Position numbers and translations under genes: made by a program. A stretch of 64,000 bases of DNA from Aphrophora alni (taxonomy: Eukaryota > Arthropoda > Insecta > Hemiptera > Aphrophoridae): NCBI GenBank assembly GCA_963513935.1, contig OY740768.1, positions 33,540,216 to 33,604,215 of the forward strand, written 5' to 3'. The notes beneath the pieces are model-generated. The model had not been told where the DNA came from and made no database searches. It saw nothing but the letters and a program-made list of their open reading frames with translations. Shown piece by piece: positions 9,592-21,219 of the stretch (its first letter is position 1; each line of letters starts with the position of its first letter).

Positions 9592-9635
9592 TCACTTGAT
9601 AACGAGAGTTGATCTACACTCTCGAAACGTCATGT
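9592..9635 (+). repeat. Hammerhead-like stem-loop remnant
   Basis: The stretch holds CACTTGATAACGAGAGT, then a short loop, then ACTCTCGAAACGTCATG. The GAGAGT/ACTCTC stem is followed at once by GAAACGTC, as in the stem II-GAAA part of a hammerhead ribozyme. The upstream CUGANGA core is degraded to CTTGATAA. Relatives lie at 47267-47305, 53497-53540 and (minus) 25244-25290. Confidence 0.5.
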
Positions 9636-9639
9636 ATTA

Positions 9640-10325
9640 ATATATGTATACACTACTGATTCCAAATATCCTATAAATTATTCCAGTCAACGAACATTCC
9701 ACCATTATCCGATAACTTTTAAAAACACAATACGTATTTATTTTCTTATCCACGTGTAACTATAAACGTATTAAATATTTCGTGTTTCTTATATTTACCA
9801 ATAGTATATTGAAACTTTATAAATAAATATATAAACAGGAAAAAATTTTAGTTTTGTACTTTCATTTTCTATTCAATTTTACAAGATACAATATTTATTT
9901 TTCTCGGAAAGTGTAACAAGTAGACGAAAAAATACATCAACTTTGTATCAACATTTTATTATAATTTATTTCACAACATATCCAATTTTACAGAATGGTT
10001 GTAAACGACACTCCAGTCAAATGGCTTGGAGTTTCTTCTCTTGTATAAAATATGGTAGAAGCAAGTTCAGGATTGCCAACGTGTCATCTCTTATCACATT
10101 TTGTGTCACGTCTTGGCAGTGCTACCAACCCCAGTTTGTTTGCACCAGACCTCGCGCTCATTGTTATTCCAAGGGTGTCTGTAGAATACTCCAACTCTTT
10201 ACCTCGTGCCAGTAAATTATTCCCCCACTCTTCACCCCCGCCGTGAACTATTACACGAAGCTACAGTAGCAGGTCAGTCAGTCTGCAAATACTACTGACA
10301 GATAGCAACAAATATGTCACTTTCT
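9640..10325. other. Gene-free stretch with a GC-richer island at 10040-10300
   Basis: Most is A+T-rich. The section around 10040-10300 is visibly richer in G+C and carries short open frames in two phases, but neither gives a recognisable protein. An old exon or transposon piece is possible. I cannot assign it. Confidence 0.4.
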
Positions 10326-10329
10326 TAGG

Positions 10330-10620
10330 TTTTTGCAGTTTAGTGCTGCATGGTATGTCACTGTGCAGCAGTCAATCGTCATTTATGGTTCCTTTTTTAC
10401 TTATTCAACATAAGTATAGGGTAAGTTTGGCAATCGACAAATATCTCGACCTCTATTTTTTTACTTTCTTCAACGATTCATGGCCTCAAGAAACAAAAAA
10501 AAATTTTTTTGATAAGCCGTCCGTCCGTCCGTCCATCGTCGTTGTCGTCTGTACGTAAGCACGATACGGTCAAAAAAATAAGAATGGGACGAGAATTTTG
10601 GTTTAGGGGACTATAGTAGA
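10330..10620 (-). repeat. Dispersed repeat R3, partial copy
   Basis: Its reverse complement shares a distinctive tract with 36690-36905: ATCGTGCTTACGTAC, then a CGACGACAACGACGA-like run, GGACGGACGGAC, and a downstream phrase resembling GTCGAAATTTTTGACGATTGC. Family identity is unknown. No protein is encoded. Confidence 0.65.
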
Positions 10621-10624
10621 AAAA

Positions 10625-12058
10625 ACGAATTTAAGTATTGGTGACATAAAACAGTTTTTTTAAATCATTTCGTATGTTATTCAACTTAGGACACAGTAAT
10701 TAGATCAAATCTGCAATATGTACCAACCTTTTATCTCTACGATAACAAATAGCGAAGTTATGCGAATATGTAATTTTGAATCCTGTCTTCCTAAGATAAT
10801 ATGGTAGTATCATTATTAAGATATCCTAGGCCGAGTCACCGCCACGAGCGTAGGTAGTGGAGGCATTTTCATATATATAGCTTCGGGACTCGCTCAGGCT
10901 GACAACCTGACAAGCGAAAAGACCCTTTATCTAGTAATAAAATTTAACATTTCCTGCAAGGCCAACAAAACTATTTTTTGGCATTGCATTTGGACTATCT
11001 TCTTGTTTTACATTGTACTCGTATAATTGGGTTGGAACTGTAATATGATGGGGCCATCAACTTCTTTCATTATTAAACTACTTTAAATTGAAACAAACCA
11101 AATTGTGCTTGTATGCAAAATTTATAAGTATTTCAACATATAATATTAAGAAAATTGTTTACTGTGGGTTATTTACTTTAGTTTAGTTGTGTAACGTAGG
11201 GCTTCGTAATCAAACCTAACATTGACAGCACTAGGTTGCCTAGCCTACAATTACGTTTGTATTGATTAAAGCACATAATGGAACAGAAACTAAGCTAAGC
11301 ACGTTGTCTAGATTTGTGTTGATTTATCATTAACTTGTGTTTAGTCTAGTCTCTATATATGTAATTGATCTTAAATACATTGAAAGGTTTGGTCTGAAAT
11401 AATAATATGAAGTTTAAGCAGGTAGGTAAGGAATTGTATTGCTAGTCGAAATGTAAAAGTTTACTTTGTAATATTTGAAATTGGTAATTACTAAGTCATG
11501 GTGTTTTATTCAATCTGACTTCACGTCTATGCAGTTGGACATTAGTTCCCGTGTACTCTAGAGGGAATAAAGTGCAGTCTAGGATAAAGAAAAGTCTTGT
11601 AAAACGAATAATCTACAAAGAACTGGAGTAGTGAGGGTAGTTCGACTGAGTTGTAACTCTCAAAAAACAAAATACCTTTTGAATTACTTTCAACCGGGTA
11701 CGGATGTAGTTCAGCTTTGAATTCATTTTATTTACTTTAAAAACACTTAACAAGCTAGATAATTTGTTTCCTTCAATTTGTTTTGTAGAGCAGGGTGTTT
11801 TTTGTCGTTATTTTACCTGTGTTAATGAACACGGAATGAAAATAACAAATTAGCATTGTTATTTTGTTTTAATGTTTTAGGGATTTAGTTTAATTTGGAT
11901 TTAAATCAAATCTTTAAACTAATGAAAACATTTATTAATTTATTAGAGTCAAAATTTTATTTTTTTAATTTAAGTTCGGCTTTTGAGTACATAATACAAT
12001 TAATTGTAAATTTGAAATGACGAATAATTTTGAGGTAAGAAGGTAGGAGCGATAAAGA
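10625..12058. other. Gene-free stretch
   Basis: A+T-rich sequence. A short GC-richer patch at 10830-10920 contains GCCACGAGCGTAGGTAGTGG. No coding frame is supported. Confidence 0.5.
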
Positions 12059-12059
12059 G

Positions 12060-12192
<133 letters not shown>

Positions 12193-15120
12193 AGAAATTG
12201 TATGTAACTTTTGAAGCTGTAATAAGCTATAACATATATCTACTTTATAATTAAAAATAATATATTAAACCCAAAATTTATCAGAATGATTTCTAATTTT
12301 TATACCTGTATTCTCAAAAATAAATAATCATTACACACTTTCCAAGTTAAAATATAGTAACCTACGTTAAATTTCACAATAGCCTATTCACATAATAGCA
12401 GGATAGGAACTCATTTATGCATGAATTATTTACGAATGTATAATGAATTAAAATACCTAAACAACATATAATAATGTGATTGGATTAGATTGAAAACCAT
12501 ATTTACATGCCATCATAAATTCACACAAATATGTATAACGTCTCTGGACATACACGGTAATGAATCAGAACTATTTACATTTCTGAGTCACTTTTGGTTT
12601 TAATAACAATAATATGGAGTCAGCGTTCTTTAATAAAAACTGTCTAATACTGTCGTAATAAGTTTTACTAGTTTGCTACATAAAATCAAATAAAATCTAA
12701 CTTTGTGCTGTGACAAGGATTTAGTTGTTTGAATCGTTGCCAACTATTACGCTCTCCATCTTAAATTTGAAGCATTAACTATTTAAATGTTTGTGATTAG
12801 TTTGATTATTTGATACAGGGTTTTAGGTGATGCTAATAACATTTTAGGTTTTAGGCTAATCTTAATGGAAACTTTTGAAATTTAATCTATACATAATAAT
12901 AAATAAGCACATACAAAATTGTTCCTACATATTTAGAAGCGAAACACTTATTTTTACCGTCCGATTTGGTAGCGTAGTATTTGCCGAATTTATTTGATTT
13001 CTGCACTGTCTCAATTTAAAAGAAAGTTAAATCAAAGTAGACCTACTTACGACCAATTTAAGAATAGCAATAAAATCATTAATCGTTTACTCTATAATTA
13101 CAAATACGATTAAACAGACATTTTAACTTTTTGTTAAAACACTTTTACATTTTTTACTAAGGTTGTATAATCTATAATGGCTTAACTACTTGGAATTATA
13201 AATCTTCTAACTACTTGGAAAATACAGATCTAAAAAATATAACAAAGATTTGTTATTCCAAATTCTTTATTAATGGTTTTGTGTAGACCTTGCTCTGAGT
13301 GTGTTTTAAACAAATCTCACCTTCACATTTAAGTAAATCAGTCTTGTAAACCCACACGCTTCTCTCATCACATAAGAGTACAGTAATATTCTCAAACCAA
13401 GAAGTCACAGTATGTATTAATACAACTACTGTAAACAAGAGAATAATTCACAGGAAGAAAAATATAATTAAATACTTTGTAGATGTGATTTATCATTCAT
13501 TAGAATCACACTGGTGGAAATATTATGTTGAACCCGTCAATGTATATATACTCTGGAATTTTTCTACCTTAAAAACGATTCTTTATCACCACCACTGTTG
13601 GACTTCGGTGGCTGTCAGCCCATTTCGTTGGAAGCGTAAGAGATTCAACTATTGTTTGTATTTTACTCTGATTCACCTAGATACTATACATAACTTAGTT
13701 GAGAGTTTTGTAGGAAAACTTCATGAACCGAAACAGAGTAAGTGTTTTGTAAAATAATGTATTTGATGTTTTTGTAAACCTATAAAATTCTGAAAGCTTT
13801 CAGTTCAAATAAATTGAAATGTCAAGAAATTAATGATTGAGGATATTTTATATTATTAGATCAACAAAAATTATCTGTAATAGAGTTTAAAAAAAGTTTG
13901 AATTAATTTTTTGTTTAGAGTTTTTATTTTATTACTGCGCATTATATCACTTTCACACTATTATACTTTTGAAACGAAAACTCTATGTCTAATCGAAGCA
14001 CCAGCATCCATAACCGTGGAATAACAGTTTTGAGGTAAAACTGGAAAATAAAAATTAAACTTATAAATAAAATAAATCAGTCTTATTCTTAAATTGCATA
14101 TCAATTTGTACACCTGTTTGGCTGTAACCAGACCTCGGTTAACTCGATAAAGAAAAAGTATTAATTCTATTAACATTAAAGGTTGTTAAAATTTTAATAT
14201 TAATTTAAGTAATCCCCATCTTCCAAGTCTTAACTGTAATAAAGACGATTCAATGTTGAATACATATGACAATAGTACATTAAGCAAAGACAATTTTCTA
14301 AAAATAAACAGTTACATTCGTCATCGTCTGTAATATATTTTGTGACATAAAACAAACGTTATTTCCTTTTACAAATGTCACTATTAAATACAATACCATG
14401 CTTATGTGTTTTAAAAGAGTGAGTTTAGGAAAGCTCGTCTATGTTAATAATGTCTAATAATATTCAACGGACTTGCAAGCTGAAGGGTTACGTGATCTGC
14501 ATGCATTTAGCCTACCAAAGCTTCAGCAAAATATACATTACTTCTAATAAGACTGAGTAAGTAAAGATTTTCTATTCGGAAATAGAGGGCATACTTTGAA
14601 TATAGCGTCTGGCTTATTGTAAGATTTCATCACTAGGGTGCTTATAAAAAATCCATTAATATATTAGAGATTTTTATTTTAACAGATACTTATTAGTAAA
14701 CGTGTCCACTAATTCACTAGTGTGTTAAAGAAATTCTGTTTTATTAAGTATATTCCATCATTATTCATAAAATATCAAACTCATACCATTTGTTTACTGA
14801 TTCAAAGAGGACTCGTATACAAAGGATTACTATATTGATTTGATTTTGGAGATAAAAATAGGACAATATTTTTCTTTTTCGCATATTATTATCATAAAAT
14901 AATAATCATTTAATACATAACATTTATCATAGTCATTAGATCCGATTCTAAGGAAAACGTAATATTTTTTTTTTTTTGTCTTCAGTCCGAGTGATTCTTT
15001 GTTAATGTGATTTCACGTTCGCTTTTAATCATGTCTGACACCAGGTTACGAATTTTCTCACTGTACACAATCTTTTTTATGTACTCTCCTACCTCAAAAA
15101 GGACTATTAGAGTAAGCTTT
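12193..15120. other. Gene-free A+T-rich stretch
   Basis: A 90-codon open frame at 13485-13757 covers a moderately GC-rich patch (13590-13645) with a CCACC...GGTGG hairpin, but it has no recognisable protein character. No other feature is supported. Confidence 0.5.
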
Positions 15121-15124
15121 TAGG

Positions 15125-15303
15125 AGACCAAAAGATAGACCTACTACCTCACCAATCATTCTTGAACCAAACGTTGGTCAAGAAAGATATTACAGGGAAA
15201 ACGAAAAAGTGAGATCTAACCCAATATTGCATGAAAATCGGTGTAGATACAACTCGAACCCCTGGGATTACCAAGCCTCTACTCAATTTAAGAGCCCCAA
15301 AGG
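15125..15303 (-). repeat. SINE-like repeat R1, diverged copy
   Basis: The reverse complement contains the family's ordered phrases: TTTGGGGCTCTTAAATTGAG, TGTATCTACACCGATTTTC, TTGGGTTAGATCTCAC and CTTGACCAACG. An open minus frame (15149-15490) runs through it by chance. Confidence 0.65.
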
Positions 15304-16510
15304 AGTAATTGTTACTCCAAAAAGCACGAGCTATTGACTTTTGTCGTCTCATAACACATGGTAAACAAATGTGCTCTAAATAAACAAACTGTCCGCAGAC
15401 TAGTGGGCAGTTCATAGACACAAATTCACCATTTCTTATTGGGAGAAGAAAACTTACATTTTTACACATTCTAACGATAAAATATTTCAAATATATTGAA
15501 CCTTTGTTAAAGAATTTTGTTTTATCGTTATTATTTTCTATAAAACTCTATATCCAGAAGACGTATTTATTGTGCTAATGAAATAGAAATAAGAAGTACC
15601 TTAAATTAGGTGCCCATTTTAATAATATAACGACTTTTTAAGTAACACGCTTTTTCCACATGCATTAAAACCTAATTAAGCTGAAACTCAAACTTTACCT
15701 TACAAAATAGTTTGAATTTTTTAATTACTAGTTACGAGGTTTAGAAATTTCATTATTAGTGATAACACTTTTGTGTATAGTCGTGTATAATTTCATTTCA
15801 TTTATTTACAATGGCTATGAACAAAATACAATTGTATAGCCATATTCGTCATTTAATTTTATAACAACAATACAATAAATAAATAAATTAAAGAGTCTCC
15901 GACAGTTAGTCAATAGATATTAAACAAATTAAAAAAACCATACTAAATCAATTATTTTAATTATTATTTAATTACAATACAACAGTAAAAACAAATATTG
16001 ACAAAATATAGTAAATAACAAAATTTTACATAATATAAAAAACTTTTTTTTTTCATAGCTATTGCCGCGACATTTACAATGTACAGTATTAATATTATTA
16101 TTTACGTACACAATAATATAGAACCATTTAAACAGTATAATTACAAAGATATAATACAATTTAGAATATAAAACTTCAATTAATTAATTAACATGATACT
16201 ACAAATATAACATTAACTAAACTAAATAAAACATGAAGGAGATAAAATATCAATCAATTTTCCAGCAGAAGACATCTTTAGTTTTTAAACATCTTATAGT
16301 CTTGTATATTAACATTTTGAGAAGGTCTATTAAATATTTTGCATCAGATTGTAAAGAAAGATTAGTGTAAAAACTTAACCAGTAGTGTTCAACAGGATAG
16401 TTACAAGCTTGTCTGGTGCTATATTCTGGACATGGTGACACTCTAATTTGGAATAGAGTACCGCTTTATTACATTGTATACAGTTTTCTGATTATCAAGT
16501 TAAATTTTAA
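15304..16510. other. Gene-free A+T-rich stretch
   Basis: No coding frame or named repeat is visible. The sequence is very low in G+C, especially 15880-16240. Confidence 0.5.
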
Positions 16511-16511
16511 A

Positions 16512-16636
16512 ATTAGATTAGATCCCTCTCTTCCATCTATCCTATCAGGTCTCTTTTGACCAACTCTTTTTCTCCTCATACCATAACGCTATTACAATAC
16601 TCAGAAAGGTCTTTATTTTATGATTTTTATAAAGAG
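16512..16636 (+). repeat. SINE-like repeat R1, partial copy (5' end missing)
   Basis: It matches the middle and 3' part of the family: TTAGATCCCTCTCTTCCATC, AGGTCTCTTTTGACCAACTC and a degraded GCTATTA..AATACTC..A phrase. Confidence 0.7.
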
Positions 16637-16639
16637 TTA

Positions 16640-17515
16640 ATAACTGAGAGGATATTCGTATAAAACAAGAAAATAAAATAGAATAATTTTGCAATTCGAG
16701 TTTTGTGAAAACAGTAATGATCGAACCACAACATAAACTGTATGGATGGATATTAAATTCAATTTAATTAGAACGAAAAAACTGTTTCGAAAGAGAAATA
16801 ACTTTTGAAATAAAACCCCTTGTAATTCTTTAAGGAAACGTATTACCACGTACCAAGGAAGAGATCTTAAAATACAATCCTCCTGAGAGGGTAGTACAAT
16901 TGACATCCAATCTTGCATTGCAGCCAAGGATTTCCTCCGGGAGCTACCATTCGTTCCCAAAGACTGTTTAAACTGATTAAAGCTTTACAGTTTCTATTTA
17001 TAGATGTTATATTAGACTAAAATTCGGTTAAATGGTTATATTATTCGTGAAATGCTCTCGATTATATTATATGTAACCTAACCTAATTCTTAGCTGGTTT
17101 GTTTCAACTTTTCAAATGTGATTTTCATAATGATAACTTATAATTGATGAAAAACTACTTCATGAGAGAAAAATCAGTAAACGTTAAATTGGTAAATTAG
17201 TAGGTCTATTAATTATTACGTTTATACTTGTTATTAATTACAATAAAATGCTATGGTACTTTACAATGTTGTAACGTTCATGTAAATGTATTTCCTTCTA
17301 ATTAGTCTACCGAATAAAATCCTCTCTTAAAATCAGATTCTAAAATTAAATTCATCTCACTTAAAGAGGTATTCCTAAAATTACATACCACTAAATAATC
17401 TAATTCACATAATAGTTATCAAATCAAGCAACAGAATCCGACATCAAACCAATGCTCTGAATCTAATCATCTTATCTAGATAACAAACAGCTGTAGTTCA
17501 TGTGATTACACATTT
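16640..17515. other. Gene-free stretch
   Basis: A 107-codon minus frame (16637-16960) has a somewhat protein-like start, but I recognise no family and it degenerates into A+T-rich sequence. Two TTAGG units on the minus strand (CCTAACCTAA) occur near 17079. Confidence 0.45.
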
Positions 17516-17519
17516 CCTG

Positions 17520-17965
17520 TTGGTGAGTTATCAGTAAAAACAAAAAACAAATATCCTCCAGGGGGGTGTTATAAAATACATAAATTATCAAAATCTGCAC
17601 AACCGATTTCATGACCATATTACAAATAATGACCTAATTTCGTGAGAAAAATTGCAAATAAAAAAAAAATTACAGCTCAGTAATAATTGAGAAAAAACAA
17701 AAAAAAAATTATCTGTGACCTCCGACAATAAATAAATGCTCAGTTTTTATCAACGATTTATGCTGAGGACGCATTTATGCCACAAGAAAAGTAAGTTTAG
17801 CCCCTATTAAATGCATAAAGACAACGTCCTTTTAACGTTCATTTTCACTTTTTGCTTGACAACAATCGAATTGATGTTCAAGGTGAATAATTTTGGTTGG
17901 CTTTGGAGATGGGGTGAGTGAAAAAAATCTGTGACACGTTTTTGCACAGTCTACTTTAATAATTG
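17520..17965 (+). repeat. Dispersed repeat R2, 3' part
   Basis: It shares with the copies at 43427-43750, 46045-46290 and 60713-61035 the phrases TTGCAAATAAAAA..ATTACAG, AATAATTGAGAAAAAACAAA, GAGGACGCATTTATGCCAC, AAGTTTAGCCCCTATT and GGGGTGAGTGA..GTTTTTGCACAG. R2 seems to be a non-coding ~1-kb element. Confidence 0.65.
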
Positions 17966-19260
17966 TGTTTCATGTTGTACTTTAATGTCTCCTCGTTTAA
18001 AATGTCATAACTTTAACATATACCATAATATAACTAACAATAGGACATTAGAGTATAATGACGTGGTTCTTCCACGTAAAATTTGCAGTTTTCTACTCAG
18101 AATTGCTTTGTATATAAATACCTTCTAAAAATAATGTACTTCTTGATAAGGTAGTACATTACGCTTTCACAAAAGCCCTTTGTTAAACGTATATTGTATT
18201 ATATTCCACTCCCTGTATTATCTAATGTTTCCTCCATTTTAATACGAATATTCAGTTTTTATTTTATGTAAAACGTAAGGATCATTGTCTTTTTTTACAT
18301 TCTTGTCTAAACAATGCACAATTTATGTGAACTTGAAATCAAATATATATTTGTGAAATGTATTGTAAAATTTTTTTTAATACTTTTTTTTACATGTAAA
18401 TAAACTGAATATTTATTTAATAGATGGAATTGAAATATTTTTTTTTATTAAAGAATGAACGATATCATTTTATTTCGTAAGATTAATTAATTGAATGAAA
18501 AATTGTTATTTTAATTGAGCAATTATTTATTTAAAACAATAAGTTATTTTTATAAGGTTATGTTATTAATCAATCACTTGTCAAGAGAGTGAAATTGTAA
18601 TTCTACAGGTCAGCGTAAATATATTATAGTTTAATATAAGTAATGCTTTATCGATTATTTGTTTTTATAAAGCTACAATACAAAATCATATCCTGTTGTG
18701 AGGCTAGGCCGGCTTTCCATCGAGTTCCCATGGCCTTCCCAATAGCTTTCGTGACCAGGATTCGACACTAATCATGGTACTCCACTTTTTCCTCACAATA
18801 TTGTGTAAACCCACGGAGATCTAAGCAGGAACTTCTAACACACAAAGCGAGAAATATATCCACGAGACCAACCCTGGGATCTTTTATAAACTTATTTAGT
18901 TTTACTAATTTTTTATGCTATTATGTAATCCTATATAAGTATCGCACTTCAAAACATTAATGTTTTGAGTTTTTAAGAGGAATTCAACTATAAATTCGTA
19001 ATATTGAACAGCTATTGTCAAAATCACATTTATCAAATCTGGATTGTACGTTTTATTTTCTCAGTCATGGGCCGTTCCAAATAGATTACGTACACATATT
19101 GATAAGAAGTTTTTTTTCTTTCCTAAATCTATACATCATATTATATTGTGTACTATTTTGTTACATTTGTCCGAGGCTTAGTTATTTTAAAATTATAAAT
19201 ACTTACAAACTATGTATGTATATTTTATTTTCAATTTTAATTATTGTGTGAAACTAATCT
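17966..19260. other. Gene-free stretch with a GC-richer patch
   Basis: The patch at 18690-18890 (GGCCGGCTTTCC, CCCATGGCCTTCCC, GACCAGGATTCGACAC) is unlike its surroundings and is probably a transposon fragment. The minus strand shows a weak RNA polymerase III B-box look-alike, too weak to call. Confidence 0.45.
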
Positions 19261-19264
19261 GCAT

Positions 19265-19332
19265 CTACACCACATTCAAACGTAACCTAATTTATAATAA
19301 CCTAACCTAACCTAACCTACACCACATTCAAA
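19265..19332 (-). repeat. Short TTAGG tract between 16-bp direct repeats
   Basis: CTACACCACATTCAAA occurs at 19265-19280 and again at 19317-19332. Between them lie 36 bases ending in four CCTAA units. This looks like telomere-type sequence added during repair or insertion, with duplication of the target. Confidence 0.75.
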
Positions 19333-19334
19333 TT

Positions 19335-19984
19335 GCAATAAATACTGATAAAATACTTTCATAAAGATCTTTCCATAAAACTGAAAGTTCATATGTTTAA
19401 AATAATAAATCTAAACTACTTAATAGTACGTGAGTGTATTTTTTCTGAAAGTCTCTCTTTGAATTTTTACCAAATCATCTAATTAATTATAACTTTTTAT
19501 TAATTAAGAACCACCTACTAATAACCTAACAAAATATATAACAATATAAAAGTCATTGTATGGAAAAATATAAAATTTAAAAAATGTATTTCAAGACTGT
19601 AACCGATTTATATTTTAAATAATGATAAACAATCATCGTGTCAAGGTTACAAACCCTAAACATTAAAGCTCCTTTAATTTTTATTTCATAACATTTTATT
19701 AATATTGTCATATATAATGCAGTCTGCCTAATCTAGCACTATATATAGCTTGAGTTTGCTTTCCTTGCCTATTTGAGCAAGTACCACATCTAAGGACACT
19801 CCAACGGTTTCTCTCCTACACTTCATTGTTCTGTTTTAATTGCTGTTCTTCTTATTTATGTCTGCCTCTTCTTTCATTACTCGCCTTCATTTTCAAGTAG
19901 TAAAATAGAAAAAACTAAAACAAAACCTAGTTAATAGACTTTTTTATTATTTTTTATTTTATTTTCCTTGTTGTTTAAAAGTGA
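19335..19984. other. Gene-free stretch
   Basis: A+T-rich sequence with nothing recognisable. Confidence 0.5.
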
Positions 19985-20125
19985 AAAACATTTAGGTCAT
20001 CATAGCCTAAGAAAAGAAAATAGAAAAAAAAACTATAATAAAATAAAAACTTCTAGCACTAAAATATTCTAATAGTGTCAGGGTCGGGAGGGAACATGAG
20101 TTGGTCAAGATATATACCTAACTAT
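19985..20125 (-). repeat. SINE-like repeat R1, 3' part duplicated in tandem
   Basis: It carries the tail half of R1 (reverse complement of CTAGAAGTTTTTATTTTATT and TTGACCAACTCATGTTCCC). The same section recurs 130 bases to the right (AAATAAAAAC at 20041 and 20171), so this part is a tandem duplicate joined to the next copy. Confidence 0.65.
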
Positions 20126-20590
20126 TAGAAAAGATGAAAAGAAAAAAGCGAAAAGAAAAATAATATAATAAAATAAAAACTTCTTGCCCTAGAATATTCT
20201 AATAATGTCACAGTTGGAAGAGAACAAATGGTGGTCAAGATATAATATATACTTGAATGATAGTAAAGGTGAAAGAGAGAGATCTAATCCAAAACTATAT
20301 GAAGAAAGATGTAGTTCCAGCTAGGCTCCCACGGAATTAGATGCGCATACTCATTTGAGCAATCCTAAACAATAATCGTCCTGGCCCAAAATGACTGCTG
20401 TCCTCTCTGCCAGTTCTCCCGAATGGACGCCCTTCACCTTATGACATACACCAACCTAACGAACATGCCCGATGACATCGCAACATGCTACTGGAAGGCT
20501 CGTCGTCTAATGGCCGAACTGCCAAGGACGGATGGCGTTGGATAAAGTAAAGTAAAGTCATTTGAGCAATGAGGGCCTTATTTAATAATA
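20126..20590 (-). repeat. SINE-like repeat R1, split by a LINE insertion
   Basis: The tail and body lie at 20126-20363 and the head (reverse complement of AAGGCCCTCATTGCTCAAAT) at 20558-20590. The bases between belong to an inserted LINE end flanked by the 13-bp duplication TCATTTGAGCAAT. Confidence 0.75.
20364..20557 (+). pseudogene. 5'-truncated LINE 3' end with 13-bp target duplication
   Basis: In the frame starting at 20396 the sequence reads CCPLCQFSRMDALHLMTYTN and on through YWKARRLMAELPRTDGVG to a stop at 20541-20543. This is the Cys/His-containing C-terminus and closing YW.AR..MA motif found at the end of many non-LTR retrotransposon polyproteins. The stop is followed by the short tail TAAAGTAAAGTAAAG, typical of a LINE 3' end. 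TCATTTGAGCAAT flanks it on both sides (20351-20363 and 20558-20570), marking a target-primed insertion of about 194 bases. It is dead on arrival: only the last ~50 codons exist, and the upstream part is out of frame. The exact clade is not clear. Confidence 0.8.
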
Positions 20591-20995
20591 GCAGTTTCAT
20601 AACTTTTCTACTTCGATATATTGTTTTTAAGTAACTAGCCATTATTTTAAGTGTCTTGTAGCGTGGGAAGCGCGGAACTGTTGGTCCGTTACAATTTTAA
20701 TTAACACACAAAAATTATCCTTCAAAAATATCTTTTTTTAAATATAAAAGAAAAACCTATGAAATAATGTTAAAACTGTGTTTTGCCATTTGATGTAATG
20801 TATATGTGCAAGGAGGGAGATATAGTTGGTTGTCCTATCGTAGGCCTACATCATTCACAATGCTCTTTTTGTACTCCACCCTTCGTGACTGATTGTAAGA
20901 AAAGACAGCTTATCCTAAAGGAAAGCAGAACTATATAGAGGTTCCTTTTTATTTCGTTCGGTTAAGTTCAACTTCAGGAGCATGAGAAGAAGAAG
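20591..20995. other. Gene-free stretch
   Basis: No coding frame or repeat family is recognised. Confidence 0.5.
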
Positions 20996-21001
20996 ACAGT
21001 T

Positions 21002-21217
<216 letters not shown>

Positions 21218-21219
21218 GT

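Noticed and set aside
10507..10535. CCGTCCGTCCGTCC as a possible short CRISPR-like or regulatory array
   Set aside because: It is a simple repeat that belongs to R3; no spacers exist and the DNA is eukaryotic.
13485..13757. 90-codon plus frame
   Set aside because: No motif, no codon pattern different from the flank, and no splice context that I can support.
15149..15490. 113-codon minus frame with two Cys pairs
   Set aside because: Much of it overlaps a diverged R1 repeat; no conserved domain is visible.
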